This document shows, one piece after another, positions 26,901 through 33,339 of a stretch of DNA of 64,000 bases. The notes under the pieces were generated by a model. It had not been told where the DNA came from and ran no database searches. It was given only the letters and a program-made list of their open reading frames with translations. Position 1 is the first letter of the stretch. Each line of letters begins with the position of its first letter. This DNA is from Actinostola sp. cb2023 (taxonomy: Eukaryota > Cnidaria > Anthozoa > Actiniaria > Actinostolidae): positions 446,001-510,000 of the forward strand of contig JAUJYZ010001545.1 of the NCBI GenBank assembly GCA_033675265.1. The letters are read 5' to 3'. The position numbers and the translations under genes are program-made.

Positions 26901-29900
26901 TTGATACATTTGCGCATTGGTACATTTACACATTTACACATTGGTACATTTACACATTGGTACATTTACACATTGGTACATTTACACATTGGTACATTTA
27001 CACATTGGTACATTTACACATTGGTACATTTACACATTGGTACATTTACACATTGGTACATTTACACATTGGTACATTTACACATTGGTACATTTACACA
27101 TTGGTACATTTACACATTGGTACATTTACACATTGGTACATTTACACATTGGTACATTTACACATTGGTACATTTACACATTGGTACATTTACACATTGG
27201 TACATTTACACATTGGTACATTTACACATTGGTACATTTACACATTGATACATGTACACATTGAATGAATGAACTTTATTTAAAACACGGAATCAAAATC
27301 ACTAAAATTAAAATTAATTACAAAGTGCTCTCCCTTTGAGCCGTGTAAAAAGATAATTGGTACATTTACACCTACGCGTCAGGCCCGTTTTCAAAGTGAC
27401 ACAACGCCTGTTTTGCTTACCTTATGTTTGTGTCGCTATTAAGAACCAAGCTTTACCTGCTACTTCTCTCTCTCTACATGTAATTGTTGGTGTCTTTGCA
27501 GACGAGTTTGACGAAGCTAACGAGAAAATACGACAGTTGGAAGCAGAAGTAGTTAACACTACTAAGGTATGACATACCGTTCCATCTATGTCATCCCTGT
27601 CGCAACGTACTGTATGTAGCACAGTTGCCATGCCCTATCTTACTGGCCATAGCACACCATACCGCACCGAACTGTATCACCCCACATTATTCCATACCGT
27701 AACTTACCCCCACCACACGTCACCATACCATATCCCCACCATACCGTAACACACTACAGCATATACTAAGTTAAACGAATAATCCAATTGTTCATTTTTG
27801 TTCAAGAAATCGAATGAGACTGTTGCAGGAATCAAAGAATTACAAACTATCCTCGCTAATTCTCAGCGTGAAAACGATCATTTACAGCACAGTCTGCGGG
27901 CAAAGACGTTGGAATTGGAAGAAGCAGCGAGGAAACTAACAGCAAATGAAGTAAACTTCCATAAACTGTCATTAGAAAAACGGCTTTACACCAACTACGA
28001 TTACCGTAGAATAAGCGCCCTCCTTCAAATTAGCGCCCCCTTTCGATTAAGCGCCCCTTCCCTCCTCGACCTCGATTTTTGAAATAAGCGCCCGAATAAG
28101 CGCACCCTCCCCTCCCCCCCAAAAATACGTATCTCTCTTCCAATCTTTTGTGCGATGGCTAAGCTGGTCGTTATAGTTTGAAAAGGTGCAAGGACAATCA
28201 ACCTCCATGAATGTACAAAGCCGTTTTTTCCTTATCAATTTTTGTTACTCTTCCAGTTTTCGTTATATCGACTCAGATTTTGGTATTATCCGGAAAATTA
28301 AAGAAGCGCCCCCTCCCTAATAAGCGCCCCCTCCCTAATAAGCGCACACTCCCTAATAATCGCTCCCTCCCTAATAAGTGCCCCCTCCCTAATAAGTGCC
28401 CCCTCCCTAATAAGCGCCCCCTCCCTAATAAGCGCCCCCTCCCTAATAAGCGCCCCCTCCCTAATAAGCGCCCCCTCCCTAATAAGTGCCCCCTCCCTAA
28501 TAAGCGCCCCCTCATTACGTACTCATTGTTGTTTTCTCTCACAGAGAAAATTAAAGGAAGACTCGGCGGAACTTGAACGCGTAAAAGAGATTATTAAAAC
28601 CACGGAACACAGTAAGTTTTCTATCTAGCAAATCTAAAGAGAGAGTGAACGTTTTTGGTGTTTGGGTTCACATAGAATCAACTGCACCCCTCCGTCCCTG
28701 GGTCTTTTTTACTCATTGTTCCTCTCTCCCACTCCCCTAGTGGACCGTATCGAAGCGCTACGGATTGAGATAGCCGGGAAGAACATGAAAATTCAAGAGC
28801 TCGAGTACAAAGCGTTCAAAACAGAAGAAGAAATGAACAGACTAAGAAGAGAGGTGCAGTTTGGTTATGCAAAGATGTCAAAACTAAAACATGACATGAG
28901 AAGACTTCGAAAAGAAGCGGTCCAAGAAGATACTATCCATATTAAAAGGTGAAAACTACAACAACATACCAATGAAAAACATATTTTCTGCCTTTCATCC
29001 TCCCTTCGTGCTCCCTTCTTCTCTTTCTTACTTCTCAGTTACCTGACGTCTTTCATTCCTTCCTTCATTTCCTTCTTTCCTTCCTTCCTTCCTTCCTTCC
29101 TTCCTTCCTTCCTTCCTTCCTTCCTTCCTTCCTTCCTTCCTTCCTTCCTTCCTTCCTTCCTTCCTTCCTTCCTTCCTTCCTTCCTTCCTTCCTTCCTTCC
29201 TTCCTTCCTTCCTTCCTTCCTTCCTTCCTTCCTTCCTTCCTTCCTTCCTTCCTTCCTTCCTTCCTTCCTTCCTTCCTTCCTTCCTTCCTTCCTTCCTTCT
29301 TTCCTTCCTTCCTTCCTTCCTTCCTTCCTCCCTCCCTCCCTCCCTCCCTATCCTTCCACCCTTCACTTCTTTTTGTAATTATATTATTATCTCCATAGTA
29401 ATGAATCCACAACCGAGGGTGACATGGGAGTTGTTTCTAGTGTTGCCGTCTATTCTCTCAAAGCCAAACTCGGCCAACTTGAAAAAGAAATTCAGCTGTT
29501 GAAGGACAGCAATAAACAGCTTGAAAAGGATAAAGTTACTCTGTCACTATTCAAAACCGATGCGAGGTAAGACTAGGTACTACACACATGCATTGCGTGC
29601 ATGTAATGCAGATAATGTCATTACAGCGTGTTCACAACCTAAGTGTTCAGTGTGATTTAGAATCATAGCTCAACTCTCCACATCTCCCCTCACCGTCGTT
29701 TTCTATTTAGTAACCAAGCCGCCATGCTATCTGACGAAGTTCAGTACCTACGCAAGCACGTCAAGGAACTCACCAAACGAAATCGTACTCTGAAAGGAAA
29801 AGAGGACAACACCGTGCCTCAACATGTACTCGGTAAGATTGCCCGTGTCTATGGTCTGTAGTAATCATTCCTGTATACTGTACATTGTTTGGGCTCTCCC

Positions 29901-30566
29901 TGGCTCGACTGGGTTTTTGGTTGGAGTAACCTTCCATGTTTGATAGGAAAATACGTTGCAAAACATGGAAAGTGACGCCAACCAAAAACCCAGTCGAGCC
30001 ACCTTAAGTTATGTGACGAATGTACAGAAACAAGATGGCAGCTGTACATTGTACCATAATCCTTGACGCGCATCTACTTTCTGACACGTTTTCATAAATA
30101 CAGCAGCTTCACAAAGTTTGACGTTTTCAAAACTCTGTTCTCAAGTGTATACGAGAAAGTGTATTGAAATACGCGCAAAGGATTGTGGTAAATATACTGG
30201 TCCGCCATCTTGTAAAATACACGCAAAGGATTGTGGGTAAATATACTGGTCCGCCATCTTGTAAAATACACGCAAGGGATTGTGGTAAATATACTGATCC
30301 GCCATCTTGGGAAATAAAAACCTTTGAACCTTGCACTGATCAGTGCATGTCTTCACAAATTCCTTTTGTTTTTAGCACCCAGTAATCCTCCCGAAGAAAC
30401 CATCGATAGCTCCTCCACGAGCCACCAAGAGCCTTCACTAGCCTTTAGGCGTCGGGAATCGATGGCCAGAGAAAGAGAAAACAGCCCTGAGTTATCGAAC
30501 TGGCTGTCACCTTCCAAGACGAAACACATGTTTAAAGATAAAGCGAATCAATGCCCGCACCAGTGA
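1061..30566 (+). CDS. CENPE: CENP-E-like mitotic kinesin (whole gene, about 37 exons)
   Basis: Plus-end-directed kinetochore motor of the kinesin-7 family; in animals CENP-E moves chromosomes to the metaphase plate. Exons read by splice consensus and phase: 1061-1113, 1424-1524, 1681-1770, 2801-2919, 3242-3295, 3389-3448, 4900-4981, 5594-5661, 5924-6028, 6345-6481, 7988-8114, 8908-8955, 9759-9830, 10251-10298, 10383-10409, 10665-10775, 10971-11138, 11996-12066, 13127-13181, 14116-14181, 14633-15292, 16964-20780, 21100-21149, 21315-21543, 22245-22306, 22485-22713, 24509-24570, 24759-24987, 25979-26040, 26229-26457, 27502-27566, (27807-about 27975, doubtful), 28545-28611, 28741-28948, 29399-29566, 29711-29832, 30376-30566. 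Without the doubtful exon the frame is unbroken and gives 2,703 residues, close to human CENP-E. Motor motifs, the [14 protein letters not shown] neck and a C-terminal Cys-Pro-His-Gln support CENP-E over other kinesins. Confidence 0.93.
1785..2003. repeat. Foldback element in CENP-E intron 3
   Basis: Arms of about 45 bases (about 1785-1829 and 1960-2003) share AGCTTCAACCGTGCTCC and AGTAATAAAGCAC in inverted orientation. A second short palindrome around GAAGTG/CACTTC lies inside. It is non-coding. Confidence 0.8.
2282..2632. repeat. Two related foldback elements in CENP-E intron 3
   Basis: The unit at about 2479-2632 folds on arms containing AGAACAACGTAAGTG and AATTCTCCT. A more diverged relative lies at about 2282-2440. 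A third member of the family sits at 9004-9140 in another intron. They share the central CAAAGGAGAATT palindrome. Confidence 0.7.
3521..3623. mobile_element. Short pogo/Tigger-like MITE
   Basis: A 103-bp element with terminal inverted repeats CAGTAGAATCCTGCTAACTC and its imperfect complement ending ATTTTACTG. It is flanked on both sides by TA (3519-3520 and 3624-3625), the target site used by Tc1/mariner-pogo transposases. There is no transposase. It lies in intron 6 of the CENP-E-like gene. Confidence 0.75.
3808..3962. repeat. Foldback element in CENP-E intron 6
   Basis: Arms of about 48 bases begin TAGAGGGTTTGCATGATCAC and end with its complement. The inner arms carry GCCATGACAGGG / CCCTGTCATGGC. 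The loop is AT-rich. No coding capacity. Confidence 0.8.
4141..4755. repeat. 17-bp minisatellite (GTGGTCGCTTACGAGAG)
   Basis: About 36 head-to-tail copies in intron 6, varying mainly between GCTTACGAG, ACTTACGGG and similar. Because no in-frame stop occurs in the unit and 17 is not a multiple of 3, all forward frames stay open and give spurious Arg/Trp/Gly/Val proteins. Confidence 0.95.
5117..5464. mobile_element. MITE with TACCGTATTTCCTCG terminal inverted repeats
   Basis: About 347 bp bounded by ATACCGTATTTCCTCGATTA and its complement CGAGGAAATACGGTAT. Inside are several degenerate copies of the terminal GGGCGCTTAATCGAGG phrase. Bases AT or TA flank both ends, so the target duplication is at most 2 bp. 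It lies in intron 7. Similar GCGCCC phrases recur at 28010-28130 and 28304-28512. Confidence 0.75.
6688..7806. repeat. 17-bp minisatellite (ACCTCCTGTAAGCAGAC)
   Basis: About 60 copies fill most of intron 10, varying mainly as TCCTGTAAG versus TCCCATAAG, with short interruptions containing TATTGTATTGTACC. The reverse complement of the unit, GTCTGCTTACAGGAGGT, closely resembles the 4141-4755 unit. Long antisense Cys/Leu/Arg frames here are artefacts. Confidence 0.95.
8140..8480. repeat. Imperfect tandem repeats in CENP-E intron 11
   Basis: Several partial copies of TTCAGAGATTGGACATGCATG and of CTTTCATGCTCGCTAGAGAT occur between 8140 and 8480, with spacers of varying length. They follow directly on the exon 11 donor region. 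Non-coding. Confidence 0.6.
9004..9140. repeat. Foldback element, same family as 2479-2632
   Basis: Arms contain GAACGGAGTAAGTGA and TCACTTACGTTGTTC, with CAAATTCTCC/GGAGAATT inside. Orientation is opposite to the 2479-2632 copy. It lies in intron 12. Confidence 0.75.
9160..9660. repeat. Foldback repeat family in CENP-E intron 12
   Basis: A palindrome at about 9353-9480 has arms GAGCAAAATATTGTGATTTG and its complement around a GGCATCGGCATCGGC loop. The flank to 9660 includes TCTCGACCAATGAAAATCAC. The same two parts recur, inverted and partial, at about 11155-11400 (TTCATTGGTCGAGAGAC ... ATGATTTGTCAGTG), so this is a dispersed family. Confidence 0.65.
9759..14181 (+). CDS. CENPE: CENP-E neck and proximal stalk (exons 13-20)
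   Basis: Eight small exons (27-168 nt) continue in frame from the motor. Exon 13 encodes [17 protein letters not shown], a strong match to the CENP-E neck coiled coil. Exons 16-17 form a Ser/Thr-rich, less helical hinge. Exons 18-20 return to heptads. Exon 20 is the least certain: it uses an acceptor TTGTAG at 14111-14115 and ends GATAAG before GTTACA. The acceptor region is tandemly duplicated upstream (see 13966-14128). Confidence 0.78.
10001..10043 (-). other. Degenerate hammerhead-ribozyme-like motif
   Basis: On the minus strand a perfect 6-bp hairpin GATGTC-TGC-GACATC is followed immediately by GAAACGTC and preceded by TTGATAATGAT. This is the order of a hammerhead core (CUGAUGA, stem II, GAAA) as found in Penelope-like retroelements, but the first core box is mutated. 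It is likely a dead retroelement remnant in intron 13. Confidence 0.3.
11155..11400. repeat. Second copy of the 9160-9660 repeat family
   Basis: In intron 17, TATTTTCTCTGGGATTTTCATTGG and downstream GTGAGAGAAAATAATGTCAATG match parts of 9490-9650 in reverse orientation, followed by AAATATCATGATTTGTCAGTG. It has diverged from the first copy and has no coding capacity. Confidence 0.6.
12100..13075. repeat. 39-bp minisatellite in CENP-E intron 18
   Basis: About 25 near-identical units beginning TGTGTAGTTATTTCACTATT and ending TTTGTGTATTACAG. Occasional insertions (ACATGTA, ACAC, TG) occur. Every unit ends in a T-rich tract plus ACAG, so every unit offers a splice-acceptor look-alike. The unit length is a multiple of 3 and stop-free in some frames, giving long spurious reading frames. 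Confidence 0.95.
13190..13785. repeat. Pyrimidine minisatellite (TTCAGTCTTCCCTCCC, 16 bp)
   Basis: Long purely pyrimidine-rich array on the plus strand (C/T with occasional A/G), immediately after the exon 19 donor at 13182. Strand-asymmetric polypyrimidine of this length can form H-DNA; that is inference. Confidence 0.9.
13966..14128. repeat. Tandem duplication of the exon 20 acceptor region
   Basis: A roughly 75-90-bp segment ending CTTGTCATCTTGTAGTCTGT (first copy, acceptor near 14024) is repeated ending CTTGTCATATTGTAGTCTGT (second copy, acceptor 14115). Both copies read GTCCATCC after the AG. Only the second leads into an open exon with a usable donor. Confidence 0.75.
14633..20780 (+). 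CDS. CENPE: CENP-E giant coiled-coil rod (exons 21 and 22)
   Basis: Two large exons, 14633-15292 (220 residues) and 16964-20780 (about 1,272 residues), are separated by a minisatellite intron. The translation is almost pure heptad coiled coil, rich in Glu, Lys, Leu and Gln with virtually no proline, as expected for the long flexible CENP-E stalk. Exon 22 contains a block repeated with an exact 510-nt (170-residue) period at about 17552, 18062 and 18572, nearly identical at DNA level, and more diverged copies up to about 19600. The core phrase is [13 protein letters not shown]. Exon 22 ends CAG G before GTAAAG. The antisense frames opposite it are shadows. Confidence 0.92.
15330..16945. repeat. 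Large minisatellite in CENP-E intron 21
   Basis: Tandem units built from TTATGTCCCTAGGACATTAT plus TGGTGTAGTGATATTAGAG, with an optional TATTGTACTTACACTTG segment, so unit length switches between about 36, 49 and 65 bp. The TCCCTAGGA core is palindromic. The array fills almost the whole intron between the two rod exons. Confidence 0.95.
20790..21030. repeat. Pyrimidine tract with 14-bp CCCTCCCTACTTTC units
   Basis: A C/T tract directly downstream of the exon 22 donor. About five regular CTACTTTCCCTCCC units lie at 20905-20975. Reading through the donor into it produces a false Ser/Pro/Phe-rich extension of the rod. Confidence 0.85.
21100..27566 (+). CDS. CENPE: CENP-E distal rod: tandemly duplicated two-exon modules (exons 23-31)
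   Basis: A pair of exons, short (62 nt, beginning [17 protein letters not shown]) and long (229 nt, beginning KHTE and ending IIDELQ), is repeated: 22245-22306 with 22485-22713, 24509-24570 with 24759-24987, 25979-26040 with 26229-26457, then a short exon 27502-27566 with one extra codon. The ancestral-looking first pair is 21100-21149 with 21315-21543. Short exons run phase 1 to phase 0 and long exons phase 0 to phase 1, so each 291-nt pair adds exactly 97 coiled-coil residues. Copies are about 95% or more identical by eye, including intron flanks, so the duplications are recent. Confidence 0.85.
21712..22167. mobile_element. 456-bp foldback transposon (MITE) between CENP-E exons 24 and 25
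   Basis: Long inverted arms (about 165 bases each) begin ACCCTGCGAGCAGAGGTTCC and end with its complement. They contain AAACCTCTGCCCGGACTCGG inverted as well. The centre is about 110 bp of unique DNA. The equivalent introns of the later duplicated modules lack it, so it either arrived after duplication or was lost from the copies. Confidence 0.85.
22756..22930. repeat. 16-bp minisatellite (ACATTGGTACATTTAC), first array
   Basis: About 11 units start about 40 bases after the donor of long exon 22485-22713. A reverse-complement fragment (GTGTAAAAGTGTAAATGTGC) at 23036-23060 caps the downstream side. Confidence 0.95.
23208..23923. mobile_element. 716-bp MITE with 9-bp target-site duplication
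   Basis: Terminal inverted repeats TAGTCCAGAACTGGACCC and GGGGCCAGTTCTGGACTA. Flanked by identical 9-mers TGTGAATAC (23199-23207 and 23924-23932). The paralogous introns at 21651-21659 and 25839-25847 have a single TGTGAATAC and no element, i.e. empty sites. Inner arms repeat the GGTCCAGGGAAGTTTGTCTG phrase inverted. A 9-bp duplication fits Mutator-like transposases; no transposase is encoded. Confidence 0.9.
24034..24493. repeat. 115-bp tandem repeat, four copies
   Basis: Units start AAGAACCAAGCTTTACCCTG at 24034, 24149, 24264 and 24379 (exact 115-bp spacing). The last copy leads straight into the acceptor region of short exon 24509-24570. Single copies of the unit's start are present in the sister introns (about 25918 and 27440), so this is a local expansion. 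Confidence 0.95.
25028..25560. repeat. 16-bp minisatellite (ACATTGGTACATTTAC), second array
   Basis: About 33 units with occasional ACATTTGC or duplicated ACATTTAC variants, at the same position relative to exon 24759-24987 as the first array relative to its exon. A short inverted segment follows at 25640-25695. Confidence 0.95.
26503..27260. repeat. 16-bp minisatellite (ACATTGGTACATTTAC), third array
   Basis: The longest copy, about 47 units, after exon 26229-26457. It ends in a CACATTGAATGAATGAAC junction with a retroposon-like tail (about 27264-27355, contains ACTTTATTTAAAACACGG). All His/Ile/Tyr/Leu proteins predicted here are repeat artefacts. Confidence 0.95.
27807..27975 (+). pseudogene. 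Degenerate fifth long exon of CENP-E (exon 32), donor site apparently lost
   Basis: Acceptor TTCAAG at 27801-27806 opens a frame (begins [13 protein letters not shown], then [13 protein letters not shown]) clearly homologous to the other 229-nt exons but much more diverged. After LEKR the frame runs into a foldback/GCGCCC-rich insert and stops near 28081. I find no GT donor in the phase needed for the next exon (28545, phase 0). Skipping this exon keeps the gene in frame, so it is either dead or an alternative terminal exon. Confidence 0.55.
27970..28235. repeat. Foldback insert at the end of degenerate exon 32
   Basis: Short arms GAAAAACGGCTTTAC (27973-27988) and GTACAAAGCCGTTTTTTC (about 28213-28230) bound about 265 bp that includes TACCGTAGAATAAGCGCCC, the start of the GCGCCC repeat family. 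The left arm begins inside the coding frame of exon 32. Confidence 0.5.
28304..28512. repeat. 18-bp minisatellite (GCGCCCCCTCCCTAATAA)
   Basis: About 11 units upstream of the exon 33 acceptor (28544). The GCGCCCCCTCCC phrase is the same as in the terminal parts of the TACCGTA-type MITEs (5117-5464), suggesting the array grew from a MITE end. Confidence 0.95.
28545..30566 (+). CDS. CENPE: CENP-E C-terminal exons with CaaX-like end (exons 33-37)
   Basis: Five exons: 28545-28611, 28741-28948, 29399-29566, 29711-29832 and 30376-30566. Phases agree throughout. The first four are coiled coil. The last exon is Ser/Pro/Arg-rich ([19 protein letters not shown] near its start), like the basic, phosphorylatable tail of CENP-E that binds kinetochores and microtubules. 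It ends NQCPHQ then TGA at 30564-30566. A cysteine four residues from the end followed by Gln at the last position fits a farnesyltransferase CaaX box; human CENP-E is known to be farnesylated on a C-terminal CaaX. Modification here is inference. Confidence 0.88.
29050..29345. repeat. (CCTT)n microsatellite
   Basis: About 65 tandem CCTT units with one interruption near 29300 and a CCCT tail, in CENP-E intron 34, about 50 bases before the exon 35 acceptor. Confidence 0.98.
29901..30002. repeat. Foldback element in CENP-E intron 36
   Basis: Arms GGCTCGACTGGGTTTTTGGT and its complement, plus CCATGTTT/AAACATGG inside. It is about 100 bp and non-coding. Confidence 0.8.
30168..30318. repeat. 48-bp tandem repeat, three copies
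   Basis: Units contain CGCAAAGGATTGTGGTAAAT and ACTGGTCCGCCATCTTG. They sit about 60 bases upstream of the last CENP-E exon. Confidence 0.9.
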
Positions 30567-30746
30567 AGACGTTCGTGGTAGTTTTAATATTTATTAGCCG
30601 GTATTGTTGTTACTGTAATAATCAACGGTGATTTTGTTGAGTTTGAAGCAATTGTATATACTGAAAAAAAACCCAGGAGTGTAAAGATATACAGAGCAAT
30701 AACACTAAATTTCACATTCCTTTGATACGAGTTTGATAACCCCCTG

Positions 30747-30882
30747 GGCCCGGTTGTTCGAAAGCGGGTTAATGCTAACCCAAGGGTTAAATATAGCCTG
30801 TCGTCCAATCAAATAGCCAGAATAGCTATATTTAACCCTGGGTTAGCGTTAACCCGCGCCGTTCGAACAACCAGGTCCTGAA
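30747..30882. repeat. Foldback element (GGTTGTTCGAAAGCGGG type)
   Basis: Arms GGTTGTTCGAAAGCGGGTTA and GTTAACCCGCGCCGTTCGAA, with internal AAGGGTTAAATATAGC / GCTATATTTAACCC. This looks like a widespread MITE type in invertebrate genomes (recollection, unchecked). Confidence 0.8.
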
Positions 30883-30904
30883 ATGTCCCTGCCTCTATTC
30901 AAAT

Positions 30905-31277
30905 GAGGGTTTATCATGTAATTTCAAAACTCATAGGACAAAAAAATGATTATCATAGCTGGAAAGAGCTCGTTGAAAATAAGTAAAAGTGTGAAGTTTG
31001 GAAAAGATCGATTCACAAATTGCGAAGATATGAATTTTCAAAAATTGAAATTTTGGATGAAAACCTTTGTTGGAGGCAAGAGTTGCCTCCAAGCGTAACT
31101 GATTTCCAAAGGTTTTCATATAAAATTTCGATTTTTGAAAATTCATATCGGCTTCGCAATTTGTGAAGCGATCTTTTCCAAACTTCACACTTTTACTTAT
31201 TTTCAACGAGCTCTTTCCAGCTATGATAATCATTTTTTGTCCTATGAGTTTTGAAATTACATGATAAACCCTCATTG
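30905..31277. repeat. Large foldback, arms about 165 bp
   Basis: Begins GAGGGTTTATCATGTAATTT and ends with its complement. Arms are nearly perfect through CAAACTTCACACTTTTACTT and CAACGAGCTCTTTCC. The loop is about 30 bases around GGAGGCAAGAGTTGCCTCC, itself a palindrome. Confidence 0.9.
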
Positions 31278-32465
31278 TACAGAGTTTTGAAAAAATGTTG
31301 CTTAGCAGCCGCGGGGGACACCACATTGCTTTGTGGGGCCGTATACACCTATGTTAGTCCCCTGAAAAGCGTGAAAGGAGTGACCCTGAAGGATCATGGT
31401 CAAATTATGGACAGACTTCATTGCTTGTTACTCTTTTCAATTAGCGTTCACCAAAAAAAAATATAAATCGATATCTTCCTCATTCTTGGGGAAAATAGTT
31501 GAACAGTAGATGCACTGCCCTCACCAAGCGTGGGACTTGTTGACTCCTGAACTTTATCTTAAAAATTGAAAATGTTTTCACTTTGATGCATCCTGCATGA
31601 GAAATAGTAGAGTTCTTGGGGACAGACGAGAAACTATTTCCTCGTAATTTGATTCAACCATACTGCACGAGTACACGTCGTCTTAATGCAGTCCAGTTTG
31701 ATATACAGCAATTTCAAAAAACGTTGATACTGAATATAGTGTATTCCAAGACCGAAATGCATTATGGGACTTGTGTTTTATTGTCTAAATTAATATAAAT
31801 AATAATTTATTTTATTTTTTGTGTATTCCATCAGAAACAATATACTAGCTCCATATGGCGAACAAATCGCTGTATATTTACTTTTTATTTCAAAATAACG
31901 AGGCTCGCACTAGGAATGCACTATTCAGTATGCAGTATTCAGTTTTCAACATTTTTTGAAATTGCTGTATAAGTAAACTGCCGCTCACCGTCCTTCAGAG
32001 AAAATTACTCGCCTTAACTGAAATAAAAACATCAATTACTGTTCCTATTTAATGATGGACCGCTTGTCAAAACACTTCCGTATATTAAGTAAGTTATGTC
32101 AAATGAATAGAATTTTTAACAGAAAGGAAATTAATATGGCGGAAACATTAGAGAGGATGTAGATCTAAGATTTCAAATTAAATTTCCAACTTTTAGTGTA
32201 TACATCTTTGTAGGTTCGATAGTTTTTAGAGTACGCTCGCCCAGCGATTGTAGCACTAATCTCTAGACAGATAGGCGTAAAAATTCGGTTTTGTAATTAA
32301 CTTTCTGACAAAGTCACTGAGAAAAGATCAATAGAAATGAAGAAAGAAAGATGACGGGCAATAATAATAAATGCTAAAATCTAGTTCGATTCGGTTGCAG
32401 TTTGCTTTTCAGTGGAAAACTTTTAATGTAACGTTACTCTTTCCTTCTCTGTTTACACGTCAATA

Positions 32466-32731
32466 TACACCTATTCCAAATATCGTTGTCCGGGCCGAAA
32501 GCAAGAAGCTGACGACCGCAAAGGACTTTGGGAAACTCCTAAATAATTTATTTATCCGTGGTACTTGAGAAGTTATCCCTACGAGCGTTGAATAGCAATT
32601 ATTTGCAACTATTCGGCCATTTGAAAATGCTTGTCAAAATGTATACGGATGAATAAGGAGAAAGTCCCAATGCCCTTTGCGGTCGTCAGCTTGTTGCTTT
32701 TGGCGGGGACAATGATTGAATAGGTGTATAC
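32466..32731. repeat. Foldback element upstream of the GPCR
   Basis: Arms ACACCTATTCCAAATATCGT ... AAGCTGACGACCGCAAAG and their imperfect complements ending GAATAGGTGTA. It overlaps a short chance reading frame at 32371-32568, which is not a gene. Confidence 0.75.
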
Positions 32732-33339
32732 ACCGCGGAGCTATCATGATTGTAGTGATATAAACATTTAATACTCTGCCTGACATCAGTTTCAGTCACA
32801 AAATCCACTCTACGCCTTCATGAACTGATCATGAATCCTGTAATTAAAAAAAAATCGGTAAATACAAGTCATTCGCCGGCAAAAACACACAAAAAGGCAA
32901 CCGGATACTTGAACTGGACATCGAATTTTTTGTCGGAAATCATTGACACTTCGTTATACAGCTTCAATTGCTAAAGTAATAAAGTGATTACAGTTCTTTA
33001 GAAACTCGATAGTTTTATTGTCATCTTAAGCTCGAGTCTGCTAAAAATACCGAGGAAATGTGGCGGAAATGTTATTAAATCGTGAGATATCAAATAGTCA
33101 CGGCTCGCTTTGGGTAAAGAAATCCGTCCATGGAATCTGATTATTTTGTTGAAGTTCATATATTCTTGTCCCAGGATCTTGTCGACCAAGTTTGAACGTC
33201 CTGATCGCATAGCAAGAAGGCACAGTTTGTCGACTTTGTGGTGAATTCATTGATTGTCTAAATATCTCTGCCGGCAAGAGTTTTGCTTCTAGTTCAAATT
33301 TCGAAATTCCTCCGACTAGAAAGCGCGTTTGGGGGGATC

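Larger units (their letters stand above)
30567..33339. other. Intergenic region between CENP-E-like gene and GPCR
   Basis: No convincing exon on either strand. It is occupied by three foldbacks (30747-30882, 30905-31277, 32466-32731) and AT-rich single-copy DNA. It should hold the CENP-E 3' UTR and the GPCR promoter; no clear AATAAA follows the CENP-E stop within 200 bases. Confidence 0.5.

Noticed and set aside
22702..27268. His/Ile/Tyr/Thr/Leu frames extending the rod exons
   Set aside because: They come from ignoring the GTAAAG donors and reading into the 16-bp minisatellites.
32371..32568. Plus-strand 65-residue frame before the GPCR
   Set aside because: It overlaps the foldback at 32466-32731 and lacks splice or start context.
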